A stretch of DNA of 64,000 nt from Lunularia cruciata. Taxonomy: Eukaryota; Streptophyta; Marchantiopsida; Lunulariales; Lunulariaceae. The stretch spans positions 39,060,001-39,124,000 of the forward strand of contig OX419757.1 in the NCBI GenBank assembly GCA_948567375.1, given 5' to 3'. The notes below the pieces were generated by a model. The model searched no databases and was not told the DNA's origin. It worked only from the letters and a program-made list of their open reading frames with translations. Every line of letters begins with the position of its first letter. The first letter of the stretch is position 1. Shown here in pieces: positions 46,691 through 57,783 of this stretch. The translations under genes were made by a program, and so were the position numbers.

Positions 46691-47261
46691 AACCCATCTT
46701 GGTGAATTGCCTTTGGCCTAAATTATTAGGGGTGATGGATGAAGTTTACCTCTAAGGTATCTAGCTAATTGTTCTATTTGTGCTTGGTACCTAGCTATTT
46801 CTAATACGTAAGTGTTGAGGGTCTCTCTTGAATTTTCTACAAGAGTTTACCTTAAACCATAAGGATAGGAGATTCATCTCATCCTTGGAGGCTTTGCCCT
46901 CAAGGCTTTATATTTGCAACTTGAGCTCATGTCATTTTGCTTGCAATGCTCACAATTGCTCTTCTGCTTTAGCTTCTTGAGAAAAAAAAATCTTGGCCTC
47001 TTCCAATTGTTGAAGTGTCTTCCGCTTCTCTTCCTCCATTTATTAGGTTCGAGTACCCCACTCTACTTGCAATCCTCCTACATATGGATACTCTTTTCTT
47101 GGTTGGCTAATTCTTTCTCCAGCTCCCTAGCCATATGTTCTAGTTGAAGTGACACCTCATTTTGACATTCATGCACTTGTGCCCCCAAGGTCCAAAACTT
47201 GTCTTGTGCTTCCTTTAGCTCATTCCAAGTGACATCCAAGTCTCCATCATTGTTTGTAATA

Positions 47262-48003
47262 CCAATAGCTAAACACATCATCTAGAGTTGAAAATTGGCT
47301 TAATTAACATCTAGAAGGATGTTATGTATGATGTGCTAGGTAGATCAGATAGAGTTGTCACCAAAAGAGTATTTCTACTAATAAGACAAGAGCCAAAACT
47401 AGCTTGAATTTGCAATACCAAATGCTAGACATATTATCTAAAGGTGGAAATTGGCTTGGTAGCATATGGAAGGATGTTATGCATGATGGGCTAGGAAGTT
47501 GAGATAGAGGTGTCACCAAAAGAGGACTTCTACTAATAGGATAGGAGCCAAAAATAGCCTAGAAACTTCAAAGCCAATTTTAGAGGTCTAAACGGATGAA
47601 TTAGGCCTAAAAAATGTACAGTTGCCCCCCCCTCAAATGAAGGAAAGTCTAGCCTTCCCTCACCCTAGTTTTTCTCATTTAGAGCTTTCTAATGATAGCT
47701 CACCCATATGATTTGGAGATTCCTACAAGAATATTCCCTAAAGATTCCCTCCAGTCAAAGATGGTTTGACCAACTAGATAGGATTTGAACAGATATGACA
47801 CCCATGCATGCAACCAATCTAAGGGCAAAGCTTGCTTAAAGGTCACCAATCCATGTATATGATCCAAGAGTGGAGCTTCCTTTGGTGGTGTCCACTTTGC
47901 TATATAATATAGTCAAGGTGCTCCTTTGGGGCATCAGAGATTGAGTGTGAAATTGTGTGTTTCTTCTTTTGTGTTTCTCTTCAAGTCTCCTTGGAAGATT
48001 ACA
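47262..48003 (+). mobile_element. LTR-like repeat, second copy, with a duplicated 5' part
   Basis: 47,422-48,003 is homologous to 12,595-13,184 in the same orientation, including TATATAATAT at 47,901 and GGTGCTCCTTTGGGGCATCA just after. The first about 150 bp are present twice (47,262-47,421 and 47,422-47,580), each starting near TG(T/C)AATACCAA. It interrupts the coiled-coil part of relic D. I could not find a matching target duplication. Confidence 0.6.
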
Positions 48004-49311
48004 TTCTTGCACAATTGGCCTTCATAGTCTAATTCCCTCTACTTGTGTTCAAGTTAGAGTGCACTTAGCTCTCCTTGCAATTTTTGATTCTCTTTGGCCT
48101 CATGATCTTGATCTACTTCCATGGTGATACTCTACTTCTTGATGTCATGAGCCTCTTGCACTAAGGTGTTTACCTTCTTGGCCTCTTCTATATATAGGTC
48201 TCTTACCTGGTCACCTCTTCTTTGGCACGTTTCCTCCTTGGCCTTCCTAACATAGAATTGATTGTGCATGTTACATATAAGTGTGATATAATTCACAATA
48301 TTAGGACATCTGGCTTGGCACTGGGATAGTAGGATCTACATCAATTGCAACGATGCTCCTACTAAGTGAATGACAAAGTGAGGAACTTCTTTTATAGGCA
48401 CTAATGTTGAGGGCATTGATCCTTCCACATTTTTAGTCAACATTGTTGGTGTAGGATTTAGAACATCAAAGTCTATGTCTATTATTTCTTCTTCTTCAAC
48501 ATGGTTGGTAATTGATTGCTATCTAGTTGTAGGACTTCAACATCATGTTGCAATTTGGGCCAAAATTCCTTGTTTGTCAAGCATTTGATGCAATCTTATT
48601 CTTCTTCTTGCTCTCCTACTTGAATAGGGCTAAGGGATCTTGGTTGTGCAATTATCTCTTACATCTCTTCCTCTAGTCATGGATAACACTTCTCCATGCT
48701 CCTCCTCTCCTCTCTCTTCTAATACAAATGTTGATGCTTGCAATATGAAGGACCCTTGTTCTTCTTTGTCATGTTCTTCATTATTTTTCTCTATATATTT
48801 GGATTCTCCCTTTGATGAAGATATATCTACTACTTGAGTGTCTCTCCTCAACTTCATTGCAAAATTAGGTTGCTTCTTTGTAGTACTCTTCTTTCTCTTG
48901 GGAGCAGTAAGTTTCTCATCCATTGTGTGGTACCCACATTTTTGTTTTTTTGTTTTTAATTTGGAAGAAGAAGTGTATAGAGAAGTCAAATTGCACCTAT
49001 ATGGCCGAAGAAGGCAAAGAAAAGTGTCCTTGGGATGAAACCCAAGGTAACGTGGCTTTGGGTCATAAGGCAAAGTACTCAGAATTGCCCTTTCGGCATA
49101 CAACCCAAAGTAAGGAGTCTTTGTATCGGGGGTGCTCAACCCGAGGTGAGGATAGTGTAACAACTTTCCTTCGGGGTGAGACATTCAAGAAGGGACCGTT
49201 AAAAAATGGTGGTCATACGTGCAAAGGACACGTGACATTGACAGGAGCATGCAGGAGGTGTGATTTCTTGGTAGAATCTCAAATTGAAGAGAGACAAAGA
49301 AGGCATAACTC

Positions 49312-49318
49312 TATAAAA
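49312..49318 (+). promoter_or_regulatory. TATA box of element A
   Basis: CTCTATAAAAATTGGGC is conserved at the same place in B (minus, 56,332-56,326) and C (59,677-59,683). It lies about 387 nt from the left end, and the first shared ATG is only 27 nt further on. Confidence 0.75.
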
Positions 49319-49338
49319 ATTGGGCTAAAGATGAAACG

Positions 49339-51925
49339 ATGACAAGCAATTTTCCCTCGCAGTTAAGAAGTCGTCATGTAGGAGATCATGGGAAGGGAAG
49401 TAGAGTCGAAGATGTGCTGGTGTGTAAAGAAGAATTTGAGAGAGGTAATCCGGGAATTAGTAGGAAGAATAGTCTACAACCCAGAGTGGAAGAGAGAAAG
49501 ATGGGAGGAGGGAAGAAGAACTCCAATCCATAGTGAGAAATCATGTAATTTGGAGGTTAGATGTGATCGCAAGAATTGAAGTCTTGAGCAAGCTTCGGAT
49601 CACATTCTTGGCATGGAACTGGAATGTTAGCTTTCCAGGGTTCATGATTGAGATCATCGAGAGTAAGTGTCTTGATGGCCCCAAGGAAGAGGGGAAGAGA
49701 GGTAATCCGGCTTGCTGGACGGAGTTGGATTGGAGGTTAGTACTTGGAAGAGAAGCAGGTGTGGAGCATGGTGCTATGTTCTTGGAGAAGGGAGAAGTAG
49801 CAAAAGAAACCCTAGAGGTGAGAGATGCTTTCTCTTCAAAGCGCACAAAGAATGCTTACAAAGTAGAGAGCTATAAGGATCTTGTCAAAGGAGGGATTGT
49901 GAGTGCTCTAATGGCAATCTTGAAGCTAGAGAGAACGACTTATGTGATGAAGCACCAAGCGGTGTTCTTCCATAAGATGTTTGCAAGAAAGCAAATTAAC
50001 TAGGCAAAGTGTTTTCATGGGAGAATGAGACAGATGGTATGGAATTTGCGGGATAAAATGCCTCTGCATTACATTGTGATGTTTGCAACTCATTTCTATC
50101 TTGGGCTGAACTTGCTCAATGCGGCGGAGCACAACAGGATGGTATAGCATTTCCATCCCAACTTAAGAAAGGATGTTGACACGGAGGAGCAGCAATACAT
50201 TCTTCAGATTAGGAGCAGCAATGAGTACTATGCGCAGATGGGGAGAGTTTGCAATTAGAAGTGAGTACTCCAAAGTCTAAGAAGAGGAGTCAACATGGAG
50301 AAGGAGAAGATGTCAAGAAAGTAAGACCTCGGAAGACTAGAAGAGTAAACCCGAGGAAAGGTATGGTGGTAATTGCATTGTCGGAGGAAGAATTGGAGGG
50401 CAAAGCCGAGTGCAAGTCCAAAGACTCGGAAAGAGATGAAGAACCCGAGCTCACATTGCAGAGTGGAGACATGAGTAGTGATAGCAACGATGGAGGGGAG
50501 ATGACATCGGTACCCAAGGAAGAAGAAGCCCAAATGGAGATGGAGGAGAAAGGTAACTCGAAGTTGGAAGACAAAGTGCCAAAGCAGGAAGAAAGGAAAG
50601 TTACCATTCAATAAGGAGTTTGTTCTAGGTGAAAGGTGAAGTGTGGAGCGGGGCCAAGTAAGGTAAGAGAAGAGGAGAATGAAAGTTTGGGGAGTGAAGC
50701 ATCCATTCCTATACAGCAATTGCAGCTTAGAAGGCGAGTATCAAGAGAAGAAGAGGCAAAGAAGGAGCCAAGTCCGCAAGTCGAGGTAACCCCAAGTGAG
50801 GGAGTGGAGTATTTGTGGGAGGTTGTGTGCCCATTATTAGTAAAGTTAGAGCACAAGAAGAAGGAGATGCAGTCAAAGTGTCCAGAGGTGAAGATTGTGT
50901 TGCAGGTGTTCGCAAGATTAGAAGAAGAGAACTTGGAGTTAAAGAAGAGTATAATCCGAGGTGAGGAGGAGAAGGAAGTATTATGAGTAGATGCTATAGT
51001 GCAAAATCAAGTGATTGAGAACTTGAGGAGAGAAGCAAGGAATAGAGAGGAACTAATAGAGCAAAATGTCATAGCAAAGGAAAGACAAATTGCTGAATAT
51101 GAAATCTTGAAGTAGTAGTTTGCTGATTTGAGACTAGAAATTATCCATGCTATGGCAAGAGTAGAAGAGAAAGAACAAGAGCTTGATAGGGTGATGGAGA
51201 GTATAGAGGAGAAGAAGCAAGTGTGGCAACAAGAGTTGACAGTGAAGTATAGAGAAGAAGAAAGGTTGAGAGAGTTACTTCGCAATCAGGAGGAAAAGAT
51301 TGTGCAGAAAGAGAAGGAGAAGGAAGCTGTGAAAGCCAAGTTTGAAGCATAATTGGCAATGTACAGAGAAGATTGGCTTGCAGATCAAGAATGGGAGAGG
51401 AAAATGAGATTGGAGCCATTAAGGGAGATTGTGATCAAGATGAATGCGATGCTGAATACATAGGCTAGTGTGCACATCGAAGAGACGAGACTGCACGAGT
51501 TGAAGTTGTCGGTGCAGGAGACAAGGAAGAGAAATGCGAAGGACAAAGACTTGAATGCTTTACTGATCAGTCTAAGAACTTGTGTAGATAGGAAGACATT
51601 GGAAGTAGAAGACAATATCACAATCAGATTAGACTTAGTCAAATTAGAGATAGATAAACTTTGGAAGGATGTCAGAGCAAAACCCAAAGTAGATGAAATG
51701 GGAGTGCAGATGTCTTTGGAGTTACCATTGGAGATGTTAGAGAAGAGTGGGTCAGGAGATAAGGAGTTAGAAAGATTACCTGCTAGTGGAATTGCAGATC
51801 CGAAAAGAGAATTGTTAGATTTGGTAGAGGAATTAGGAGTGGTGAAACCTGAGTATAGAGGAGTAGTGGGTGAAGTTACTTCGGGATTGGAAGCCGAGGA
51901 AGAAGTAGACATCGGATCGGAGTAG
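49339..51925 (+). pseudogene. Element A protein: conserved N-terminal domain plus long coiled coil
   Basis: A short N-terminal frame (49,339-49,533, MTSNFPSQLRSRHVGDHGKG) is followed in another frame by the main domain (49,533-50,003 and on to about 50,240). Its words include FLAWNWNVSFPGFMIEIIES, VRDAFSSKRTKNAYKVESYK, TTYVMKHQAVFFHKMF and THFYLGLNLLNAAE. After a frameshift near 50,240 a basic/acidic linker follows (KKRSQHGEG...VIALSEEELEG). From 50,790 to 51,925 it is nearly all coiled coil (REEERLRELLRNQEEKIVQK), ending EEEVDIGSE. A handful of stops and shifts make it a pseudogene. I do not recognise the N-terminal domain. Its use of QAVFF, IN.A and PF..HFY motifs faintly recalls plant-transposon-associated gag-like proteins, but that is speculation. 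Confidence 0.7.
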
Positions 51926-52726
51926 TAACAAATTTGAGATTTAAAGAGGCGGATATGAAGAGGTGCATTGTCATTTTGGATTTGCAGGTAGGAAGAGCTG
52001 TTAGGAAGCGGTACATTAGGAAGATAAATATAGTTTGCTTCACTATTTAAGAGTGGCATTCGCATGAAATTGTTGTTTAGTGCTCATAATTTCTGAGAAT
52101 AGATAAAGCGAAGTGTTGTGAAGTAGTGCTCGTCGCTTAAGCTTGATTCCAAGTATCAATGTTGTGATTGTGCTTGTGAGTGTGTGGAGAAATTTAAAGT
52201 GCAAGTCAATGTGCTTGTTGGATGTTGGATTCCGTAGCCTTGATCTTCATTCTATGTGTTTGATCCTAAGTGAAGTGCAATCAGAGCAATGCCTTGACAA
52301 ATCTGAGAGGAATTGTGGTGTTGGTAGTATTTTGCATTTGTGAGTGCAGTGCAAAGTTGATGTGATGTAATTTAGATTGAGGAAGTTGTGCCTTCAGTGG
52401 AGGGGTAGTACACAATTCTGAGGCAAAGTTGTTTTGCAGTGAAGTGCCATTTTTGAGAGAGCCTGAATCATCACAATCAAGATTGTTTGGAAAGAATTGA
52501 AGGTGTTGTGATTAACGAGTGTGAATTTGTGACAAGACTGTGAATCAATACTTGTTACTCTCTTCTGGGTGTGGTTTCTACTTGAGAGATTAAAGATGCA
52601 ATCAAGAAGAACTACATCGTGACATTTGACTTTGTATTTGACCAATTCTGAATTGTATCTCTACGGGAACAAACTTTACTTACCTGATTACCGCAAAAGT
52701 GATGTTTGCCGAGTTGTCACACATTG

Positions 52727-52944
52727 GCACAAAGTGTCAAGTCTACACAAATTTGGCATCAACATCATGAAACTTCCCAACAAGCATCCATCATTCAAGT
52801 TGGTCTTCAAAATAACCTACAAAATAGAAGTGAGTCAAGAATATCTTCCTTTCTTCCCTTTTCAATAAGTTGGTCCTCATGTAAAACTTAATGACAAATG
52901 GAGCACAATATGTAACATCTCTATCCTCCTCAAAGTCTTGGTGT
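52727..52944 (-). pseudogene. Fragment of relic D between elements A and B
   Basis: On the minus strand it encodes DFEEDRDVTYCAPFVIKFYM and RTNLLKREERK, the counterpart of the PFAAHFYLGLNLL region of A-C. It shows that A and B each inserted into D. Confidence 0.65.
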
Positions 52945-52949
52945 AGGAT

Positions 52950-55900
52950 TGTGACAACTCGGCAAATATCACTTTTGCGGCAATTGGGTAAGTAAAGTTT
53001 GTTCCCGCAGAGATACGAGTCAGAATTGGTCAAATACAAAGCAAAGTAACAATTTCAGTTCTTCTTGGTTGTGTCTTTAATCTCTCAGGTAGAAACCACA
53101 CCCATAAGAGAGTAACAAGCACTGACTCGCAGTCTTGTCACAAATTCACACTCCTTAATCACAATTCCATCAAATCTTTCCAAACAATCTTGATTGTGAT
53201 GATTCAGGCTCTCCCAAAAACGGCACTTCATTGCAAAACAACTTTGCCTCAAAATTGTGTTCCACCCCTCCACTGAAGGCACAACTTCCTCAATTGAAAT
53301 TGCTTCACATCAACCTCGCATTGCACTCACAAATGCAAAATACTACCAACACTACAATTCCTCTCAGATCTATCAACGCATTGCTTCAATTGCACTTCAC
53401 TCAGGATCAAACACACAAAATGAAGATCAAGGCTGTGAAATCCAACATCCAACAAGCACACTGACTTGCACTTCAAATTTCTTCACACACTCACAAACAC
53501 AATTACAAAATTGATACTCGAAATCAAGCTTAAGCAACAAGCACTGCCTCACAGCACTTCGCTTTATCTATTCTCAAAAATTATGAGCATTGAACAACAT
53601 TTCTCTACGAATGCCACTCTTAAGTAGTGAACAAATTGACAACTCTAACAACTATACCATTCTACAACAACTCTTCTAACCTGCAGATCCAAAATGACAA
53701 TGCACCTCTTCATATCTGCCTCTTCAAATCTCAAATCTGTTACTACTCCGATCCGATGTCTACTTCATTATCGGCTTTCAAACTCAAACCCAAAGTAAAT
53801 TTACTTCCTACTACTCTATCCTCGGGTCTCATATCTTCTACATCTTCTACCAGATCCAATAATTCTCTTTCTTGATCAAAAATTGCACTAGTGGGTAATC
53901 TATCTAACTCTTCTCAAATGTCTCCAATGGTAACTCCAAAGACATTTGTACTCCTATGTTATCTACTTTGGGTTTTGCTCTAACATCTTTCCAAAGCTTT
54001 TCTATCTCTATTTTCACTAAGTCTAATCTAATTGAAATCTTATCTTCTACCTCTAAAATCTTTTTGTCTACACGAGTTCTGAGACCAATTAACAAGGCAT
54101 TCATATCTGTATCCTTTGCTTGTCTTCATCTCGTCTCTTGCACCAACAAGTTCAACTCGTGCAGCCTCGTGTCTTCAATCCGAATGCTAGCATCTGTACT
54201 TAACATTGCATTCATTCGGAGGACTATCTCCTTTAATGGCTCCAATCTCGTCTTTCTCTCACGTTCCCGATCTGCAAGCCAATCTTCTTGGTACATCACC
54301 AACTCCGCCTTGAACTCGGCTTTCACCGACTCCTTCTCCTTCTCCTTCTGGACAACTCTCTCCTCCTGATTACAAAGTAATTCTTGTAATCTGTCTTCTT
54401 CTCTATATTGTGCCGCCAACTCTCGTTGCTAGAGTTGCTTCTTCTCTTCTACACTCTCCATCACCTTATCGAGCTCTTGATCCTTTGCTACTACTCTTGC
54501 CATAACATGGATTACCTCTACTCTTGAATCAACAAACTATTGCTTCAAGATCTCATACTCAGCTACTTGTCTCTCCCTTGCTATGTCACTCTTCTTCACA
54601 AGATCCTCTCGATAATTTACTTCTCTCTTCAGGTCTTCAATTACCTGACTTCTCACTACTACCTCTGCTCGCAGCAATTCTCTTTCCTCCTCACCTCGGG
54701 TTATACTCTTCTTCAACTCCGAGTTCTCTTCTTCTAATCTCGATAATACCTGCAAAACAGTCTTCACCTCCAGACATGTCAATTGCATTTCCTTCTTCTT
54801 GTGCTCCAACTTCACCAACAATGGGCACACAATCTCCCGTAGGTACTTCACTCCATCACTAGCAACTACTTCAACCTGCGGAGTGATCTCCCTTCTCCCT
54901 TTTTGTTCTCCCAATACTCGCCTTCATCTCTGCAGTCTTCGTATCAGAATTGACGCCTCACTTCCCAAGCTTTCACTCACTTCTTCTTTTGCCTTACTTG
55001 GCCCCACTTCACATTTCACCTTACGTCTCAAGTGAACTCCTCTTCGTACAACAATCTTCTTTTCTTCGGCCACAATTACTTTGTCTTCCAACTGTGTATT
55101 GTCTTTGGCTTCAATTTCTACCTACACTTCTTCTTCTTCGTATTCTTCTTCTGCAGCCGCTGGTGCCGATGTCATTTCTCCTCCTTTGCTGTTGCTACTC
55201 ATATATCCACTCTGCAGTGTTAGCTCACGCTCCTCCTTGTGTTCCGAGTCTTCAGTCTTAAGCTCAGCATCACCTTCCGTGTCTTCATCCTCCGACTTGA
55301 TCACCACCATAACTTGCCTCGGGTTGCCTCTTTGTGTCTTCCGAGGTTTCTTTGTGTCTTCTGCTTCGCCTTGCCGACTTCTCTTCTTCGTATTTGGGGT
55401 ACTCACTGCGACCTCCATGTTCTTCCCTGTCTTTGTGTACTAGTTGTTGGTGCTCCTGATTTGCAAGATGTATTGCTACTCCTTGACGCCGACCTCCTTT
55501 CGCAAATCAGGATGGAAGTGCAACACCATCCGAGTCTGCTCCACTAAATTCAACAAATTTAGCCCGAGGTAGAAATGTGCTGCAAATGGCACGATGTAGT
55601 GTGGAGGCGATTTATCCCACAAATTCCACACCATCTGCCTTGTTCTCCTGTGGAAACACCTCGCCCAATTGATTGGTTCTCCTACGAATAGCTTGTGAAA
55701 GAACACCGCTTGGTGTTTCATCACATAAGTGGTTCTCTCCGGCTTTAGGATGGCCACCAGTGCACTCACAATTCCTCTCTTCATAGGGTCTTTGTAGCTC
55801 TCAACTTTGTACCCATTCTTTGTCCGCTTTGACGAGAATGCATCTCTCACTTCTTGGGTTTCTTGAGCTATCTCTCCCTTCTCCAAGAACGTGGCCCCCT

Positions 55901-56718
55901 GCTTTGAGCCTGCTTCCTTCTCGAGTACGAGTCTCCAACCCGACTCTGTCCAGCGAGACGGATTTCCTCTCTTCCCTTCTTCCTCGAGTCCATTGAGACA
56001 CTTGCTCTCAATGATTTCTGTCATGAAACCTATAAAGCTCACATTCCAGTTCCATGCCAGAAAAGTGATCCAAAGTCGTCTCAAGACTTTGATCCTAGCA
56101 ATTACATCTAACCTCTGAATCGCATGATTTCTCACTATGAATTTAGAGTTCTTCTTTCCTCCCCCATCTCTTCTGCCTTCTCACTATCTCTCGATTCCAC
56201 TCTCACGACTTCTCCCTTACTCTCTAACGCGATTCCAACTCTATTTCCCTTCCCACGATCACCTACAAGACGACTTCTCAACGGCGAAGGAAAATTATTT
56301 GACATTTTGTCGTTGCAAGTTTGATTTTTATAGAGTTGCGCTTCTTTGTCTTTCTTCACTTTGAGTTTCTACCAAGAAATCACACCTCCTGCATGGACCT
56401 GTCCCTATCAATCAACCTTTGCACGTATGGGCCGCCAATTTTTGAACGGTCCCTTCTTGAATTTCTCGCCCCGACGAAAGGTTGTTAGACTGTCTTCACC
56501 TCGGGTTGAGCTCCCCCCAATACAAAGACAATTTACTTCGGGTTGTATGCTGACAGGGCATTTCCGAGTACTTTGCCTTATGACCCAAAGTCACGTTACT
56601 TTGGCTTTCATCCCGAAGACTTTTTTCTTTGCCTTCTTCGGCCATAGAGGCGTAATCCAACTTCTCTATACACTTCTTCTTCTTTATTTTGAAAAAAAAT
56701 AAAAATGTAGGCACCACA
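52950..56718 (-). mobile_element. Gene-bearing element, copy B (3,769 bp, minus strand)
   Basis: On the minus strand it starts TGTGGTGCCTACATTTTT at 56,718 and ends GTTGTCACA... (TGTGACAAC on the plus strand) at 52,950. AGGAT flanks both sides (52,945-52,949 and 56,719-56,723), a perfect 5-bp target duplication. It has a leader of 413 nt and a trailer of 793 nt, as in A. A and B are inverted neighbours 228 bp apart, separated by relic D and the two target duplications. Confidence 0.88.
53743..56305 (-). pseudogene. Element B protein, best-preserved copy
   Basis: From 56,135 down to 53,904 every protein-like stretch lies in one frame (56,135-55,476, 55,418-55,122, 54,914-54,537, 54,419-54,126 and 54,104-53,904), with only point stops between them. 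The product would exceed 740 residues. The domain words are WNVSFIGFMTEIIES, RDAFSSKRTKNGYKVESYK, TTYVMKHQAVFFHKLF, INWARCFHRRTRQMVWNLWD and PPHYIVPFAAHFYLGLNLL. Then come a Glu-rich linker and coiled coil (LVKLEHKKKEMQ, REEDRLQELLCNQEERVVQK). The end is EVDIGSE before TAG at 53,743. The start is uncertain: ATG 56,305 opens a short different frame, and the main frame has no early ATG. Confidence 0.72.
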
Positions 56719-56723
56719 AGGAT

Positions 56724-57100
56724 CATGGCCTAATGATAGAGCATATTGGCACCTATTTACTAGCTTACTTGAGTTCATGTGTTGAAAGAAAATTGCCTGA
56801 TTGTTGGTTAAGTAGGTTGTTGGTTTGTGCTTGAATAATTTCTTAATTGCCTCTATTATGGCACTTCTGACTAGGTCCATAACACCCATTTGTGAATGTA
56901 TGTGCTATTGTGATATTTAGTTTGGTATTACAAGTACTTGCGAGACACTATTTATATAGAAATAAAGGATGGTTCTACATTAGTCATGATTAGCTAAAGT
57001 TAGTCATAGATAAGATAGGGAGATCTTACTTCAAAGGAAGTGGAAAAGATAAGCACCACTATTTTAGATTTTAGTATATTGACTTGGTATTATTCTTAGG
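56724..57100. other. Junction between relic D and the Ty3 LTR
   Basis: The left part (to about 56,890) is D coding relic on the minus strand. The remainder is AT-rich with no recognised gene. Confidence 0.45.
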
Positions 57101-57189
57101 TGTAACAATATGGAGTTTAGCGACAAAGTTAGTCGGGCTTATAGAGTAGCACATAAGACAAATTAGCCTAGAATATTGCAAAAGTATCT

Positions 57190-57380
57190 AGGAAGCTTCT
57201 TGGGAAGCTTCCTGGCTAGCTTAGCTTGCACCTCAAGTAAGTAGCTTCTAGAAGCTTCCAACTAGCTTAGCTTGCACACCAAGTAGGCGGCTTCTAGAAG
57301 GAAGCTTCTTGAGAAGCTTCCTAGTTAACTTGGCTTGCACTCTAAGAAAGCAACTTGAGGAAGCTTCTTGAGAAGCTTCT
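57190..57380 (+). promoter_or_regulatory. Array of heat-shock-element-like GAAnnTTC modules in the LTR
   Basis: GAAGCTTC or TTCTAGAA words occur at 57,192, 57,204, 57,246, 57,292, 57,301, 57,313, 57,360 and 57,372. At 57,246-57,258 they form a perfect three-site element, TTC-TA-GAA-GC-TTC. The words are embedded in diverged repeats of about 55-60 bp that also contain 'tagcttgca'. The array ends about 20 bp before the TATA box, where activators bind. Heat-shock factors recognise alternating nGAAn units, so heat activation is a reasonable inference. Confidence 0.6.
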
Positions 57381-57400
57381 CAAGGGCCTTGTATGCTACC

Positions 57401-57407
57401 TATAAAT
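57401..57407 (+). promoter_or_regulatory. TATA box of the Ty3 LTR
   Basis: CTATAAATACC about 110 bp before the LTR end, directly downstream of the palindromic array. Confidence 0.7.
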
Positions 57408-57513
57408 ACCAAAGCCAAAGCTCATGCTAGGCATTTGGAGTTTTCCCACATTCAAGTGTCCCAATGTCAATTTCCATTCTCCTATTTCTCTCTTTGGTTT
57501 TGGTCTTTTACAT

Positions 57514-57524
57514 TGGTATCAGAG
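57514..57524 (+). other. Primer-binding site for initiator tRNA-Met
   Basis: TGGTATCAGAG is complementary to the 3' end (CTCTGATA plus CCA) of plant initiator tRNA-Met, the usual primer for plant LTR elements. It begins one base after the LTR end. Confidence 0.9.
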
Positions 57525-57783
57525 GAGGAATGGGATGGATGGAATTTATGGACCACCAAATCCACTTCCGCCAAACCATTGGGATTTTCATGTCTAGATA
57601 TTACCCAAGCACCACTTCACACAATTCATCACCTCATGCTTTGGGCAAGATTTTCTACATATGATCACCGTGTCTAAGGAACCCTTGATACTTCCGGTTG
57701 TCACTTATGGAGAATGTTGGTTGTGATGTATCTATGTGTTAATCAATTAGATAAATTGGGAGTAGTAGGATAGAGTAGTAGCT

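Larger units (their letters stand above)
48926..52721 (+). mobile_element. Gene-bearing element, copy A (3,796 bp)
   Basis: It starts TGTGGTACCCACATTTTT and ends GTTGTCACA, flanked by CATTG on both sides (48,921-48,925 and 52,722-52,726). Layout is a 413-nt leader, a TATA box, about 2.6 kb of coding sequence and a 796-nt trailer. I see no long terminal direct repeat between its two ends and no primer-binding site inside. It is homologous end to end with B and C. TG...CA termini and a 5-bp target duplication are hallmarks of LTR integration. The whole unit may therefore be a very long solo LTR carrying a gene, or an unclassified retroelement. Confidence 0.88.
46690..56890 (-). mobile_element. 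Old interrupted element relic D, minus strand
   Basis: Reading the minus strand and skipping the insertions gives one decayed protein related to A, B and C. 56,889-56,724 has IIEAIKKLFKHKPTTYL and TNNQAIFFQHMN. 52,944-52,727 has HQDFEEDRDVTYCAPF and FYMRTNLLKREE. 48,920-48,630 has a Lys-rich then acidic stretch (PKRKKSTTKKQ, NNEEHDKEEQG). 48.3-46.7 kb is a coiled coil (VSLQLEHMARELEKELANQ, LNTYVLEIARYQAQIEQL). It is broken by B, A and an LTR-like repeat, in order along the element. It is older than A-C and closer to E in sequence. Its own ends were not found. Confidence 0.6.
57101..57512 (+). repeat. 5' LTR of a Ty3-type retrotransposon
   Basis: About 412 bp from TGTAACAATATGG to ...TTTTACA, placed immediately before the primer-binding site. 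It has the standard TG...CA ends. It contains a TATA box (57,401) preceded by a repeated palindromic block. The 3' LTR lies beyond the window, so the left boundary is inferred from the TGTAACA word only. Confidence 0.7.

Noticed and set aside
48926-52721. Classifying elements A-C as CACTA, hAT, Mutator or Helitron DNA transposons
   Set aside because: Target duplications are 5 bp. The ends are TG...CA with no long inverted repeat, and no TC...CTRR ends are present.
53231-53514. Gln/Thr/Ser-rich overlapping frames around 53.2-53.5 kb and again at 62.06-62.34 kb
   Set aside because: They lie in the non-coding trailer of the elements, on the opposite strand, and recur only because the trailers are homologous.
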